From Rachycentron canadum (taxonomy: Eukaryota > Chordata > Actinopteri > Carangiformes > Rachycentridae): 64,000 nucleotides of DNA. The stretch lies in assembly GCA_038496675.1 (NCBI GenBank), contig CM076650.1, positions 26,474,564 through 26,538,563 on the forward strand. The letters are read 5' to 3'. Position 1 is the stretch's first letter; the number at the start of each line of letters is the position of its first letter. The notes under the pieces are model-generated. The model was not told where the DNA came from and did not search any database. It was given only the letters and a program-made list of their open reading frames with translations. Made by a program: the position numbers and the translations under genes. Below, piece after piece: positions 12,202 to 26,586 of the stretch.

Positions 12202-12414
12202 ATGTCAGAACCACTGATGTTGATGTGATGATTCAGTGATAAAAAAAAAACCATGATCAGACTCTGCCTCACAAAACCACAGGATCAAACAACCCTGAAG
12301 ACTGTGGGGTTTCCTGTGTCATTTGTCATCTGACTACAGATGACAAATGACAAATAATGATAAATAATTTTCTTAGAAACTTTAACAATTTAAAAATCAA
12401 TTGAATCAATTGAC

Positions 12415-12860
12415 GTAGTTCAGAAAGACACACAGCTGTGTATATGAGGCCCCACAGTTCACACTGCAGGTCAGGACAGAAACCAGACCATGAGCTCTAA
12501 GGAGTTCTCTATAGACCTCCACAATAAAGCTCTGGTGAGACATATGGAGCCATTTGTAAAGCTCTGAGTGTTTCCCAGGACAGTGACACCAGGATTCTTC
12601 CAGGAGAACCTGCTGGAAGGACGACCATCTCAGCAGCTCTGCATCCATCAGGTCTTAATGACAGAGACACCAGACAGAGACTCTGTGAGGAGAAGACACA
12701 TGAGTCTGACTGACTGGTCTAAAGACTCTGAGAGCAGGAGGATCAGGAATCAGTGAAGCATGGGAGCAGCATTGACACTTGAGTCTCTGTCCTTAAATTA
12801 AAGGTATAACACAGTGAGTGAAAGGGTCTGAATACTTTCTAAAGCCTCTATATGTTAAAT
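12415..12860 (+). mobile_element. Internally deleted Tc1/mariner remnant
   Basis: The left part resembles the 5' region of the salmonid-type Tc1 elements: cacacagctgtgtatatgag, ccccacagttcacactgcag, then an ATG followed by codons for MSSKEFSIDL, the usual transposase N-terminus. The frame then decays; most of the DDE domain is absent. The right part ends in gggtctgaatacttt, the wording typical of the Tc1 3' end. Clearly inactive. Confidence 0.7.
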
Positions 12861-13536
12861 AATCACAAACTGAATTCATAATTTTCGATATTCAACTTTT
12901 TTATATTTAATTACTACAAATATATCTAAAAATAACTGTATTTTTATTAACTGTAACTTAAAACAACCATGGGATCCTCAGCCCTGTTATTTATTGCCTC
13001 TCATTCCAGGCTGTTGTCCACAGCTTCACCTTAAACCCAAATGAAACCATAGAATTAAAGGTGACAGCTGCTGGATCCATTGGGCTGAAGGGACTACGTT
13101 TAAACCTGAACTGAAGCTTAAACTGCAGACGCAGTAATAGCAGAGATGTATTATTTTTCCCTCAAATCCATTCTGACATTCATTTTGTCTGAGAGTTTAG
13201 GATGAGTGTAACATTCGCATTTTAGAGCTGCACTGAGTGATATCGCACATATGACTCCAGCTCCATTATTTCAATAAGTCTAATATTTGATCAAATGGTA
13301 GCAATCTCACCTGCCACAAGGTGGAACTGTAGTTACACATTACAACTAATTCTACAAACATGGCTGCAAAATAACAGCTTTTACTGACTGGCGACATTGA
13401 CCATTGGAGCAGCATTCTGGGAGATTTCTTAATCTGCTTTGATCTCATTTATAGATGGAGAATTGCTGATGCCAAATTAATGAATATCAATTTACACAAC
13501 AATGGTTTTAAATCTGAATTTACACACACATATTTC

Positions 13537-13626
<90 letters not shown>
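13537..13626. repeat. (GATA)n microsatellite
   Basis: About 22 nearly perfect copies of GATA. It is the longest tetranucleotide array in the window. Confidence 0.95.
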
Positions 13627-14689
13627 TCACCCCACACACACATGCACACACTGAACTACACACATTGACACAGATGGAATTTCATGCTGCTCAGGGTTTT
13701 GCATTTTTTGCCAGAGCAGAAATGGAAGCATCATCACTCACATCAATCAACACTTGTCACTCTGTGGTTTGCTTAGGACACACACACACACACACTCACA
13801 CACAGAGCCAGCAGCTCACAGCTGAATATTATTTATATTCTCTATTAAAGCATTTCTAATAAAAAAGTTAAACTTCGTATGAATGTGTCCATTTGTGTCT
13901 GTATCACTAGATTCTCATCACTGACAACAACTTTGTATTGATTTGCAGTAGCTCTGTTATTGCTCTGTTATTGTGGAGAGGGGGAGGAATAACAGAGCCA
14001 CCGGATCCCTTTGCTGTCGGGGTCAGGCATTCAGGCCTGTACCGTCCTCTTGGCTCTCAGGGCAGCCACACACACACTCACCCACTTGTGAAGAACATGG
14101 TGAATGACTGATCAGGGCAAGCCACAGTTTTCTCAGATGTGGATGAGGGTTTACCACTGCAGCTGTGGTATAATGTCCCTCTCTATGTGATGGTACATGG
14201 GCTGTTAATGCCTATCATTCACATTTTCAGTCGCCTGGGGAAGAGCTGCTCCTCTGTCTTTCCTCACATCACACTGACGCACGAGCATCATGGTCGTGTT
14301 GTTACATAATTTGTGTTTGGATTTTTGAAATTTGTTTGGTTGATTCCCTGTTTTACTTTGTAGTAGGAATCCTTGTGTTTTTACCTTATGTCTTTGTCTT
14401 CTGTTTCCCTCCTTGTTGATTGCCTGCCCCCAATTCCTTTACCCTTTGTGTATTTAAGCATCTGTGTTTGTCAGTGTTCCCTTGTTATCAACGTTTGTTT
14501 CTGTTTGATTTCTTGAAGGTTCCCATTCATTTTGCTCCTGTTTATTTTCTTTCTTGAGTTGTTGATCTTTGTTAGTGATGGTGATGTGAAGCTTTCAACA
14601 CAGTTGTATCAAAAATGGTTAATTACAATCACAGATCAATGGGAACATCAGCAGGTCAATGGAGCCAATCACAGTTGACATTGGGTGAA

Positions 14690-14815
14690 GGCAGAGTACA
14701 CCCTGGACACGCAGGTCTATCACTGGGCCGACATACAGAGACAAACTTCCATTTACGTTCACACTCACCCCTACACCGATTTACCCTTTTAGAGCCACAT
14801 TAAGGCTTAACACAG
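14690..14815 (+). repeat. Fragment of a common fish interspersed repeat
   Basis: The phrase order gcagagtacaccctggacac, gtctatcactgggccgacat, cacactcacccctacacc, then tttagagccacatt follows a sequence found very widely in teleost genomes. It is decayed and short. The same family is seen at 55310-55450. The element class is not assigned. Confidence 0.55.
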
Positions 14816-17800
14816 AAAGTTACACACGTGTTTGTGTTGTTCTAGAGCTGATTTGAAGTTTCTCTCTTTATCTGATCTGAGTTCTGCTCATTCTTTGGAG
14901 CAGTAATGATGAAAAATCAGCTCCAAAGCCTCTAATGCTCTAAATATCTTATTGTCCATGTCTCTCTGTCTTTATTCTGTCACTACAATAAACTCAGAGC
15001 AACTTCTCCTCACTCTGAGATCAGAAAAATACAGGATTGATCCCATTGACTTTGGCTACAAGCAGCTGACAGCTAGGCCTCTGAAGGAGACACTCTGATT
15101 GGCTGTGACATCACCCACTGGAGCCAATAGGAGTGTTCCATGTAGAGACATGACTCTAGACGTTACTATCAAAGATGGAGGATGAGAATGGATGGATAAA
15201 CACACAGAAGTAAAGCAGCAATGCTCCAGTCAAAGGCTCAGACTGATCCAGATCTGAACTAACTTCCTTCAGGAGTTTATCACTGAAGTCAGTGTCACAC
15301 AGGACAAATCAGGGCTTGTTAGAAAGAGCTGATTCTCTAGTTGAAGGAGAAACAAACACCGTCATCATGGATAGGCCCATAACACCTGCAGAGGGCTCAA
15401 CGTTGACGTCTGGTATCCCAGCTGGAATTCACCTCACTCATCATTACAAAAACTGTACATTTTGTCTAATAAAATCTGCTGCTTTGATTTTGATTCATTT
15501 CAATGGTAGATCTACCAATTGCAAAAAGAAAGCTGTTCACATTAGTATATTATTCTTATTATCCCTCACTCTCTTCATATCTGGGTATTCCCAGCTTCAC
15601 CCCTCAGTCTTCTTACATCATTTCAACCTGTCTTCCCTCTCACTGTCCCCCTACACTTCACCATCTGAATCAGCAGTCTGGTGTAACTGGAGACCCTGAA
15701 GCCGTGACTTGTGACCAACTAATTCCTACCGTCATGTAAAAAAGGGCTATCCCTGGATGTTGCTTCAACTCACTCACTGAAATGAAATATTGCAAATGGC
15801 TAAATATAGTTTAAACTATATAGGAATTCAAATGGAGTGTACCCAAATATTTATGTGGACTAAACAGCGTCCACATGACGCAGCCTCAGCCTGTTTGTTC
15901 TATATACTGCAACAGGACATACTAGATCTGAACTGCTGTTAATGTTGATGCTGTTCATTTGGGGTGAACTATTTCTTTAGGCATGCATTTCTGACAGTTA
16001 AGGGGGGGGGTAATAAAAATTCCTTACACTGGTTCAGTGTGTCTGTGTGATACAAGGAGAAGGGGTACTGCTGTATGTGTGTGTGTATGTGAAATGTCAG
16101 AGAGGGAGGTGGGAGAAAGAGAGGAGGCAAGGTCAGAGCACTCCAAACTGTGTCGGCAGCACATGGGGCAGTCTTCAGTGCAAAAAATTCATAGTTCAGT
16201 TCCCTTGTTTTCGACTTTGTAGATGGTGGAGGCTGTGTCACATTTTGGACTACCCACCTTTGCTCCTTTGTCTTTTCACTCCTTGTTTTATCCTCCATTT
16301 CAAACCACAATCTCTGGATCTTCAAGGGGTGGTGATCCAGGTACCAAGACTGGTCTGGAGATGCTGAAGACAAATAAGAAGAAGCGAGCTCGGAGGACCA
16401 ACACTAACCTCACAAAAGCAGCTCTGCAGTGAGTAAGAGGGTCAAATAGAAGGGTGAAGTCAGGGACAGAGGGTTCAGCTCACTAAAGCAAAATATAGTC
16501 ACTAGAACAGTTTGAGAAGAAGTATTCTTCCTTTCATCCTCACATTTCTGTTCAATAATAGTAAGAATACTATTATGTCTTGAAGTATGTTGAAGAGTGA
16601 ATCCGTTACTACTTTAACTCCGCATTTGGCAAAATCATTTATGCCTCTGTGACTTTTAGGACATTAACAAAATGCTAAAAGTGAAGGTGATGGTTTTACC
16701 AATACCTTATCCACCACTTTTGCATGCAGTTCTTTATGCATGCTGCTAATCCTATCCCTGAATGATGGGTGATGTTTGGAATTCAAAATTAAAAAAACGT
16801 AAATTGGATTGAAGAACGTCACACAAAATTCAGACTCTAAATTGTTTACGCTGATTTGACAGGTAAAAATCTTTACTGGAACCAGAAGAAAAACACATGC
16901 ATTTTACATTATAACTTTGTGAAATTAAAAAACTAGGAGTATTGAGCGGTTGACTGATGATCCTGGTATAAGCAGGATTGTGAACTCTGGGACATGGCAA
17001 TGGTCTTGGGAATTGAAATGCCTCTCCACTTTGCATATGCTGTTCTCCATTACTGCGTGCATACGCATAAAAGCAAACTTCAACAAACAAGGTCTGTAAC
17101 TTTGTCATGAGCAATAGTGGTGACTGAGGTCTAGTGTGATGACATTAAATATTAATTTCAGCAAGAGTCCTTAATGTATTGTATTGTTTCACAGCCCCCA
17201 ACTTTGACTACAATGGCTAAAATTCCATTTACACTCAATAATGAACTATAAAATTCAATAATAAAAAAAAAAAGGGTGACTGACTGACAACAACCGGTTA
17301 AACTGCCAAATCCAGATGTGCAAAGAATGATTACCCAAGAGGGCTGTAACTGCTGCCAAAGGGGCATCTACCAAGAACTGAATTAAGGCTCATAAGACTT
17401 TAGTGGGAAGTGGTTTCAGTTTGAGCCATTATGGAGTATTGAGTGTAAATTGAAGGGCACTATTTTCCATTATATGACATGATCAAATCAAATCAAAGTA
17501 GCTCAGCTATTGGCCAACAGAGCAAACACAGATTTCAAGGTTTACTGGTCCACTCAGACAAACTACTACATAGAAAATTGAACTACTTCAGATGTAGTTC
17601 AATCTAAATGCAGAACAGAATCACAGGGTCAAAGGTTTTTTGATTTCACCAATAAAAACACAAAAACCTAATTTTATTGTGTGTAAATCAGAACATATGT
17701 GGATAAAAGCTTTGTCGTGCCAGCAGATTATTTTTCAATTGCTATGACTCACAATTTTGTTGTTACACTTGTTAATGATTTATATTCATTTAAGTCTTCA

Positions 17801-18062
17801 TGGATGCACATAGTATCAAACAAAAACATGACATGTTTGACACAATTACTGTAATATTACAGCAAATTTTGCTTTCCACCAGATCATTTGCATGTTTTTT
17901 CAGAGGGGAATCATTCTTTATTTGCTGTAGACAGCTGTGATCTTAAAGGCTTATCCCATGAGCTTCTGCTTGTCAGCATGCTTTAACCTTCTGTCTCCAC
18001 CACATACACAAACACATACAAACACAAGCACACAGTTGTGTCTTCGTGACTTCTAAGGGCAT

Positions 18063-18107
18063 AACATTAACATTAACATTAACATTAACATTAACATTAA
18101 CATTAAC
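18063..18107. repeat. (AACATT)n hexanucleotide array
   Basis: About seven and a half perfect tandem copies. It is not the vertebrate telomere unit. Confidence 0.9.
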
Positions 18108-19259
18108 CTTAATCATAGCTACTACCCTAGCCATAAGATTTACATTATAGGGACTTGTTTGTTCCTTTAAGGAAGGTGAGTTCCCATAATGTGACTGTTT
18201 GTCTAGTTACATTGTTCACGAGATAAGGTCTGTCTGTTCATAAGGTGAGTTAGTGCAAGCATTTACAGTGAGCTCTTGTTGTTGGTCAGTTATAATTACT
18301 ATAACTACTGTGGGCGACACATGTTCCTGAGCAGGATATATTCACCTGTTAGTTCACAGTTATATTGTCGTTGATTTCAACATTTAACTTGTGCTCCATT
18401 CTTAGTTTTATTGTTTCCAAAGTAAAATCCTCTACACATTACACTAACACTATGGAATTACCTTTACACCCTGGATTGATATTTAGAATATTACAGCTGT
18501 TTATGGCTCAGTTTATTTTTACAAAGGCACATTTGTCTGTGTTAACCACACAGAGGCTAAGCTTTGTAACAACCCCTCCACCCTGACCAAACATATTAAG
18601 TACTGCCAAATATATTGACAACATGATCATCTAATGAATAAAAGATAAAAATGTATTCTTCTGTCACCCAACTCCAACCCCACCCCACCATGTCCCACTC
18701 AAGTATATATCAGACATGTGGGAAGCACTCTAACACCCCCGTCTCTGGCTCCTCGTGATGGCACTGTCTAGTCTTTCATACTTCCTGCTTCACCACTGCC
18801 ATCATTTCTATTCTCGGATGTGGTATATGTGTTTGTGTGTGTCATCTTTTCTCTGTTTCTGCTAGGATGCCGGAGGGGGAATGACATATTGGTTATGGTC
18901 AATACGCACTTTTCTGAAACCACTCTGCCTTACATATATGCCATGCACAGTAAAAGACACAGCCAGAAATGAACCATCTCAAATCATTAGTACAATTATG
19001 GTACGAATTTTCTTCTGATTGGTTATGGAAAAGGCTTAAACTACCTCTCTGCAACTCTCTGTTACAGAGAGGTCCTCTCTGTTTCTGTTCTGTTTGAGCT
19101 TTTAAAGCAATTATGATCAAAAATTTAGGCTCCGTGTAAACAAACATGAGCCAATCAACTGGCATGTGTATGTGAGTCACATACAAGCAGTAACCCCACA
19201 AGGCTGAGGCCAACAGGGAAGTGCCAGAAACTGCAGTTCCTCTGATGTCCACTTGTGTC

Positions 19260-19880
19260 TGCTCCAGCAGTGAGTTAGTTCGGAGACTCCAATGTTAAAA
19301 TGTTCAACTACAGCAGAAGTCAACATGTTTGGTCTCTGGAGCTAATTTCCTTCATCATGATGACTGGATGGAGGAGAACCTTTTATAACTCATTAGTTTA
19401 CATTTTATCAAGGATTAAAGTTCTGTGCTTGTTATCACCTTAGCTGATACCAAGCTGTTTTTTAGCTCTTTAGCTGTTTTTGTTTTGTTTAGTTTTGTTT
19501 TTTGTTTGTTTGTTTGTTTGAGGCAATTAAATTTGAGTAATATTTTATTTAAAAGGTAGCACTAATTAGCAGGTACCTGTCTCTGTGCTCACCATACCTG
19601 GCTTGTTAGCTTAACTTGCTAATTAGCCAGCAAATGAATTAGCCTTAGGATACCCAGCTGTGCTGCAGTTATTAAACTGGCATGCACCAAAGTCACTGCC
19701 AAGATGGCGATAGCGGAGCAGCTCCCTCTGATCTTCAAAACAGTTCTTCAGAAATGTGTTCATGACATCACAGAGGCACCTGTCAATATCAGCAGCAAAA
19801 TGAAAAATCAAGACACACACAACCCAGGTAGCGTGTTTTACTTCCTGCCACCAGCCAACAGATCACTACCACTACCACTT
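19260..19880 (+). repeat. SINE- or MITE-like interspersed repeat
   Basis: Contains gccaagatggcgatagcgg, ttcaaaacagttcttcagaa and tgacatcacagagg in the order seen in a repeat common to many fish genomes (usually ending near 'acagtctat'). The apparent frame starting at 19704 belongs to this repeat and is not a gene. Boundaries are approximate. Confidence 0.5.
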
Positions 19881-21539
19881 GGTCGACTTTAAGAGATCTG
19901 CCCTAGAAATATTCATAGTTTGCAGACTGTAATAAATATTTCTAGTCCATGAGAAAGCAGAGAGAGGTCCTCATGATCCTTCAGCTATAAATCATCGACA
20001 GATTTACGATGAGCAGCCACTCAGGCTCCACAGACGTTTTGAGACAGAGAATATAGCATGCGTACCATGTGACACTCAGGCAGGGAGGGGTTAGACAGAG
20101 ATTACTTGAATGTGTCGAGCACATTACTGTAGTAATAATATTTCTAAATGTGCAATGCACTGCATAATATCTCACTCAATGCTGTTGAGGAGACACTCAA
20201 TCAGATTTCATTAAAAGATAAGTTTTAGTCACTTCCTGTTTTGATACTTCCCACCAATGTCCAACTTGATGACCCACCAGAACACACACAATGTAACTGC
20301 TACAGCTACCCTTTACTTAAGCCATAGAAAAAATGCTATATGCTAAAAAAAACAGCACTCATGTGCCTCATTTTAAGCACATGCGCATCTGCTTTGTGCA
20401 GAAATTACACAAACTATTAAATGGAGGAAGGTTCAGGGTGTGCCAGTTTTGAGTTAGTGTGTATTGCAAGGCTGGGACATTGCCTGTAAACAAAGAGAAT
20501 AGAAACATAACATTTCTGCTGTTAATTCCGTGCTGTGTTGCATTATCTGAATAAATTTAAATAGAAACTAATTAGTTTGCTCATTTCAAATATTTTGTAT
20601 ATAATTTGTAAAAAACTTGCCTCACTGATTCTGAATTAAGATTTGTGGGTGGCAGTCCACCACACAACAACATTTTGTTGTTAAGAATGTTTACTTCAAA
20701 CATACAGCTAAAATCTATCTAAAACACCCAGTTACATAACCAGTCCAGTCTAGGCTGAATTTCCTATGATTCCTTTTGATGTGATGAGCCTCTTCAGACA
20801 AACACAAAAAAATATGATTACATCCTGATTCCCCTATTTTTTCCTAAATCAGAGCCTTCCTGTCCTCCGTCATGAAACAAACACACACTTCCTGACCCCT
20901 CCTCTCTAAAGTAGCTGTTTAGACGGCTCCTCAGAGAAGTGCCAGCAGTAAAATGGTCTATAAATCTTGTAGCTACAAATATACAACTTGTGCAGGGTGT
21001 TTCACACAGTTTGACCTTCAGTAGTGAAAGTATTTTGATGGTCATCCGTTTTTTGAATCTGGTGCTCACATGTTTCATAAATTTGTTTTGTGACAGACTC
21101 TTGAAATAATTTTGACTGACATAGCACACCACCTGACCCTATAACATCAAACCAATGTAGCTGAAACAAGAAATAAGAAATATTTATGAGACACAGCAAG
21201 TTAGCAGGAGGGTCAATTCATTTATTTTATTAGTGCTGGACAAAGAGAAGAGGAGGACAACAAATTACATGCTCATTAGGGACTTGACAGATGTGTTCAG
21301 ATTTAGGTGAGTGAGTTGGTAACAGTGAAAAAGAAAAAAATAGATGAAAATTAAGGAGAAGAAGTCAACAAATAGATCTTAAATAAAGGGATAAAGAAAC
21401 AAACTAAATGAAAAACAATTATCTAAATGTATAGTTGCTAGTTTATTATGTGTTTATACAGTAAAGTAAGTTTGGATATGTCAGTGCTATTTCTAGGTAG
21501 TATATGATAGAGAGAAGAAAAAATTAATTATAAGAGAGT

Positions 21540-21576
<37 letters not shown>
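21540..21576. repeat. (TAA)n microsatellite
   Basis: About twelve copies of ATA/TAA, broken at its right end by a single C. Confidence 0.95.
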
Positions 21577-21577
<1 letters not shown>

Positions 21578-21961
21578 TAATGCACAGCATATAATAATGT
21601 ACTATGCACATACCACAAATATCTAAACTAATACAATGCAAATACTGGTAACAATGACAATACAAAAAGTAAAGTAGAAGTGAGTGTTCATCAGTACATA
21701 AACATATACAGGTTATATATCTTATCAGACACTGGATGTGGAGAAAGGTTCCTAAGGTTGAAGCATTTAAGGAAGCTAAACGTATTTTTTTATGCTGTTA
21801 TCTGGATGATCTCAAGAGTTAATTTCACTCACTGACGCATCACACCCTGTCTATGGTGAATATGACTTGTTACCATCATGACAGAGGTAAAAGGAACGGC
21901 CATTACAGACTTCCTGGAGTCAGAGATCCTTCCAGTATAGTTCTGTTAAACTAATACTTTA

Positions 21962-21962
<1 letters not shown>

Positions 21963-22038
<76 letters not shown>

Positions 22039-22050
22039 TGTGTGTGTGTG
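21963..22050. repeat. (TG)n microsatellite
   Basis: About 44 TG units with one interruption (ttg) near 22036. Alternating purine-pyrimidine DNA of this length can adopt Z-form. Confidence 0.95.
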
Positions 22051-23957
22051 AAGGTGTAACTTGGATTTGTTGCCATAGACACAAGAACAACTTCCAAAAG
22101 AAGAATAACCAAACTTACTGACTATTGCTGATTGTAAAGTTCAGTCTGTCACCTTTTTTTCCTTACCTGGGAAGCAAGACCAGCCAGGTTGTGAGAGGCA
22201 GCATTTGTCACATCATTACCACCACAGCAGATCTATGTGTGGTAGGATAGACAGCTGGGCCACTTACCAAACTGAGGTTGTACCACAGCCTGGTTCTGTC
22301 TGTGCTCTAAGCCAAGACTTGTCCTTGGACATGAGAAGGTCTGTAGATGCCCTCAGTTCCAGCAGTCTGTGCAGGATAAAAGGCCTGGGTTGGTGCCATG
22401 TATGGTGCAACTTATAGTTCCAAAATTGTATCAAGGAATCTCAGAAGTAAATTCATGGTCATATAATTATTGGGCTCCTACTCCCACCTGAGTTCAGAAA
22501 ATACATACAGTACATAAACTAGAACTAGCAAAGCACATACCCTCAAAACCAAACATTTCGTCACCAGATCCAGATAATAATAATAGTAATGGATCTGCCC
22601 CAAGTTCTACAAACTCACACATCAATACCACAAATAATCCTGATTATTTTCTTACATCAAGAGCCACACATTGTTTCTTCTTAATAGGATTTTTAAAAAT
22701 GACTGCAATGATAAGTAAAGTGATAAAATCAACATCCAAGCAAACAGAAATGGGGGAAGCATAACCCTATTTCTGAAGATTAGAAATTATCAGAAGAATT
22801 CTAGATCCAGCTAATCTCATTAAATTTTTCCTGTTTCCCCCCCCTTTGCCTTCAGGGAGATACCTGACTGTTATAATAATAAGTCTTTCCTGGCTGTATG
22901 TTGAAGCCAACACTTGATCTAGATGATCTAATTAAGTTCTTCATGTGACTCAACACAGGAATGTTGTCTGAGTGTTGAAGCAAGTATCAAGTTGAGTGGG
23001 AACATGAGGGCTAATCCACAGCATGTGGTCCACCCTGAACATGGCTCGACACAGTATGGCGATGTGGTTTAAGTCTGGTGCCTCAGGGTCACTCCTGGGA
23101 GTGACACAGTCACCAAAAAATACCAAATATCATGAAATAAACCAAAAATACAAAAGGTTGAGAAGCTCTAGACACCCATTAAAATGATACAATTTAGTGG
23201 TGATATATTTCCTTATATCTCAGAACAACATTCTGTCCCATAAAGAATCTGATGCCTATTCATTCTTTCATTGTGCAATTTACTGCCCTCTTGTGCAGGG
23301 TGCTATCTCTGAAGGCTAGCTGCCTGCCATTGCATTGATCATTTTTGTTGGTGTGAGCATATCCCATTGACAAAGGCTGGAGCAGGGAGGGGAGCAGCAG
23401 TTTTTTGGATGTTTGTGCGTTGAGGATATGTCAGCAATGACGAGGAGTTGGGGTTCACTGTGGAGTGTTGTCACCTGAGTGTGTCATTGTCAATTAATGC
23501 GGCAGTTAAGCAGTTAAGGTAGCACAAAGTCATGAGACAGGACAGGTGCTGAAATGAGACTACTGTCAGGAAAAGCTATATTTTTCTCCTCTGTGTAGTA
23601 AACAACTAAATTGTACATTTAAATGGTGGTTTGTGTCATATGGTGGTTGGCCTTAACTATAATCCTAACTATAACCACCTTTTGCTAAACATTAACCTTA
23701 TCTGAACCTTTAACAACTTAATGCTTCCACAATGTGACTGTGTCAACGGAGTTATCAACCAAATCATTATTTAAATGGACTCAACAAATCCCACAATGAG
23801 CAGTACTTGGTGACAGTGGCAGGAAAAATGTCCTTCATGAGTCAGAAACCTGGAGCAGAACCAGGCTCAGGGTGACGGGTTGGGTTGAGAGACAGAGAGG
23901 GAGACAGAGAGACAGGGAGAGAAAATTATGTCCCCACAACATAAGTAATACAATACA

Positions 23958-23962
<5 letters not shown>

Positions 23963-23996
<34 letters not shown>
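23963..23996. repeat. (CA)n microsatellite
   Basis: About 17 CA units, preceded by a GA-rich stretch at 23887-23930 (gacagagagggagacagag). Confidence 0.95.
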
Positions 23997-23998
<2 letters not shown>

Positions 23999-25746
23999 GC
24001 AGTGGCTCCTTGCTAGTAAAGTTTAACCTCTGACATTCAGGTTAAGAGGGGCCAGCAGTCAGCCGTCTCATTGCAGAAACAGATGACCACATTACAGCCA
24101 CTTGATCACATTCTGTTCTGTTCCTCCTCCTCTTTCTTTCTTTCTTATATAACATGAAATGATTTTTTTTTTTGTTTCTTCCTGTTAAAAGATGAAGCAA
24201 TGCATACATACAGTTAGCTTGATCGAAGTGATCATGAAATGATACATGTGTATAATGTAATTTATTGTTTAAAGTCAAACTGACAGTATCAGGTCCTGCC
24301 CATTCCTCAACATTCCAGAAAGTTTGATACTGGAGGGAAAACAAAAATGAATGAATGAACCACCTGCTGGGTCAAAATAACCCAACCAGGTGTTCAGCTG
24401 CAAAGAAGCCTTTACCACACTTTGACCCAACGTGAATAACCCAACAGTGTGTTTACACAAACAACCAAGCACTTTTCACTGTATTATGTTTTCAGAGTTG
24501 GAATGACATGACCATGCCCCAATTACAGAATTACAGAATACAACATGGTGTGAGAAAGTAATAACACATTTGATCAATGGCTGGTTAATGGCTGGAACTG
24601 TTAAACTAACTCTCTCACTTGTTATAGAGAAGACTACAGCCCAAGGGGGAAAGAAGCACTACAATTCCCCAGCAAGACATACTGCCACTAACAACAGACC
24701 AGCACTGAGCAGACTTACCACCATCAACAGCTAGATTCCTTGCACTACTCAAAACTGAATACAACTAGAAAGGTTTCATCAAGGTAGCTGCACATGTCCA
24801 TTGAGGGAAGCCAGGTTTATATACTCAGTTACTGCATGGATGATGAGGTGAAAGATGTCCTGAGAGGACTGACTCTTATAGAAGTACTGGTATTGGTACT
24901 GAGACTTGTCAAGGACCCATTTGAGACTGAGACTGGTCAAGGGCCCATTTGACAACTCCAGGGGACTCTATGTGTTCCCATCCTTTTGCTTCAAAAATGA
25001 GAGGTATCTCTGCACCAGTGTTACCCTATGGCCCTAACAGGGACATAAACGTGGTAGACACTTCATCCTATGGAGAAGTTCTGTTACAAAAATGCAAGCA
25101 TTGCCAGCAATGATGCACTGGGCATTTACCTCCCAGGATTCAACACTTCAGAATGAGGTACACAATTTCTGAATTTCTCACGTAGATTTGTTTTACAAAT
25201 GTGGATTTACATTTACTCTCGGTTCCTGCTCTTTGCTGTGTCCATGTATCCATTTGTACGCCTCTTCTGGCCCTAGTATAAATTGACACAAAAACACATC
25301 TGCACCCCTCCACCTCATTTTGTCGCCTTGTTTTCTCTTCAGTCTCAATGCCATTTAATCAGTCTCCACTTGCTAGATTATCATAGTAATGACAGGCTGC
25401 TAGCGTCCACACAGGCTATGTGTGTGCGTGCGTGTGTGCGTCTGTGCGTGCGTGTACAGACGAAAGAAAAATGGGACATGCCTCTTACTGCTGATATACA
25501 GTCCTGTGTAATAACCCCTGGGATTTGCTTTCAGCAGCTAATGTCTTCATTGGTCTATATAAGGAGGGTTTAAAATGCTGCTGTCCTCAAGCAAGTGCTT
25601 GGCAGCATTCACATGGGACTTTTGGCATCTGTCACATTCAGGGAGTGTGCTGTGGAAATACCTCTTGGTAGTGCTGCTGTTAATATTTCTTATATAAATA
25701 TTTGACACCAGTCAGTGTTGATTTTAGTTATCCTACAACTTATTAA

Positions 25747-25816
25747 CCTGTTAACTTGTGTAGCATATAAACAACAGTAGAAATACTGTTGTGTATATGC
25801 TACACAAGTTAACAAG
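25747..25816. repeat. Near-perfect hairpin, 33-bp arms, GAAA loop
   Basis: The left arm 25747-25779 and right arm 25784-25816 are reverse complements with two mismatches, separated only by gaaa. Core of the arm: ttaacttgtgtagcatat. It lies in AT-rich spacer with no neighbouring gene. It could be a foldback element or a precursor-like hairpin; nothing in the sequence decides between them. Confidence 0.8.
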
Positions 25817-26502
25817 TTCTGTTCTTCATGTTAGAACAGCCAAGTGACAAATAAGTATGAAACCTCCAATTCTACCAGTTTTCTGTAGATTCAGTTAGTT
25901 GTATGATTGTGAATACATTAAAATGCCAGAATTTCTAGACCAGCCTTTAGTATTTATAGTATTTCAGCAATAACTTTTTTTGCCAAAAAAAAGTTGTATG
26001 TGTCTTATATTTAATTAAAGGAAACATCTTCATGTCAAGTATTAATAAGTAATTAATGCCATCTGAATAGGCATGATCATACAACAACTGGCCTAAATAA
26101 CTGAATCACAAGATTGAAACCTGGTGGACTTGTCATGATGGTGATCAATGCAATGGCAACAACCTTGCAGCTGCAGATGATTTATTAAAGTACATGCATT
26201 AGTGTTGTCACACACTCTCTCTCTCTTGTCCTGTATTTTCTCTCTGTCCATTCTCCATTCCAGTCACTCAGCAAGTTTATCCCAGGTCACTCTACCAGAG
26301 TGACAAATACCCCCCCTCCACCTTGGCTCAACAAATAACCCTCATAATAACCTACATTCTGGGAGGGGGTGGGGGTATTGGTGTGGTTGTTAAGAAGAGC
26401 AGATGGAGTTCAATTTGTGGTTGACAAATGTGTCTCTCACCTCCTCCATCACAAGAGCTGAAAGAGGAGACGGATACTGTAGGCAATAGACTACTTTAAC
26501 AG

Positions 26503-26503
<1 letters not shown>

Positions 26504-26585
<82 letters not shown>
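26504..26585. repeat. (TG)n microsatellite upstream of the znf638 promoter
   Basis: About 41 uninterrupted TG units, roughly 300-400 bp before the CpG-rich start region of znf638. Confidence 0.95.

Positions 26586-26586
<1 letters not shown>

Noticed and set aside
16223..16432. Basic frame with KKKRARRTN
   Set aside because: Isolated, no partner exons or recognisable domain; a possible exon only with transcript support.
18063..18107. Hexanucleotide array as an interstitial telomere
   Set aside because: The unit is AACATT, not TTAGGG or its complement.
19704..19892. Frame starting MAIAEQLPLIF with a good ATG context
   Set aside because: The surrounding DNA follows a widespread fish interspersed repeat, so the frame is part of the repeat.
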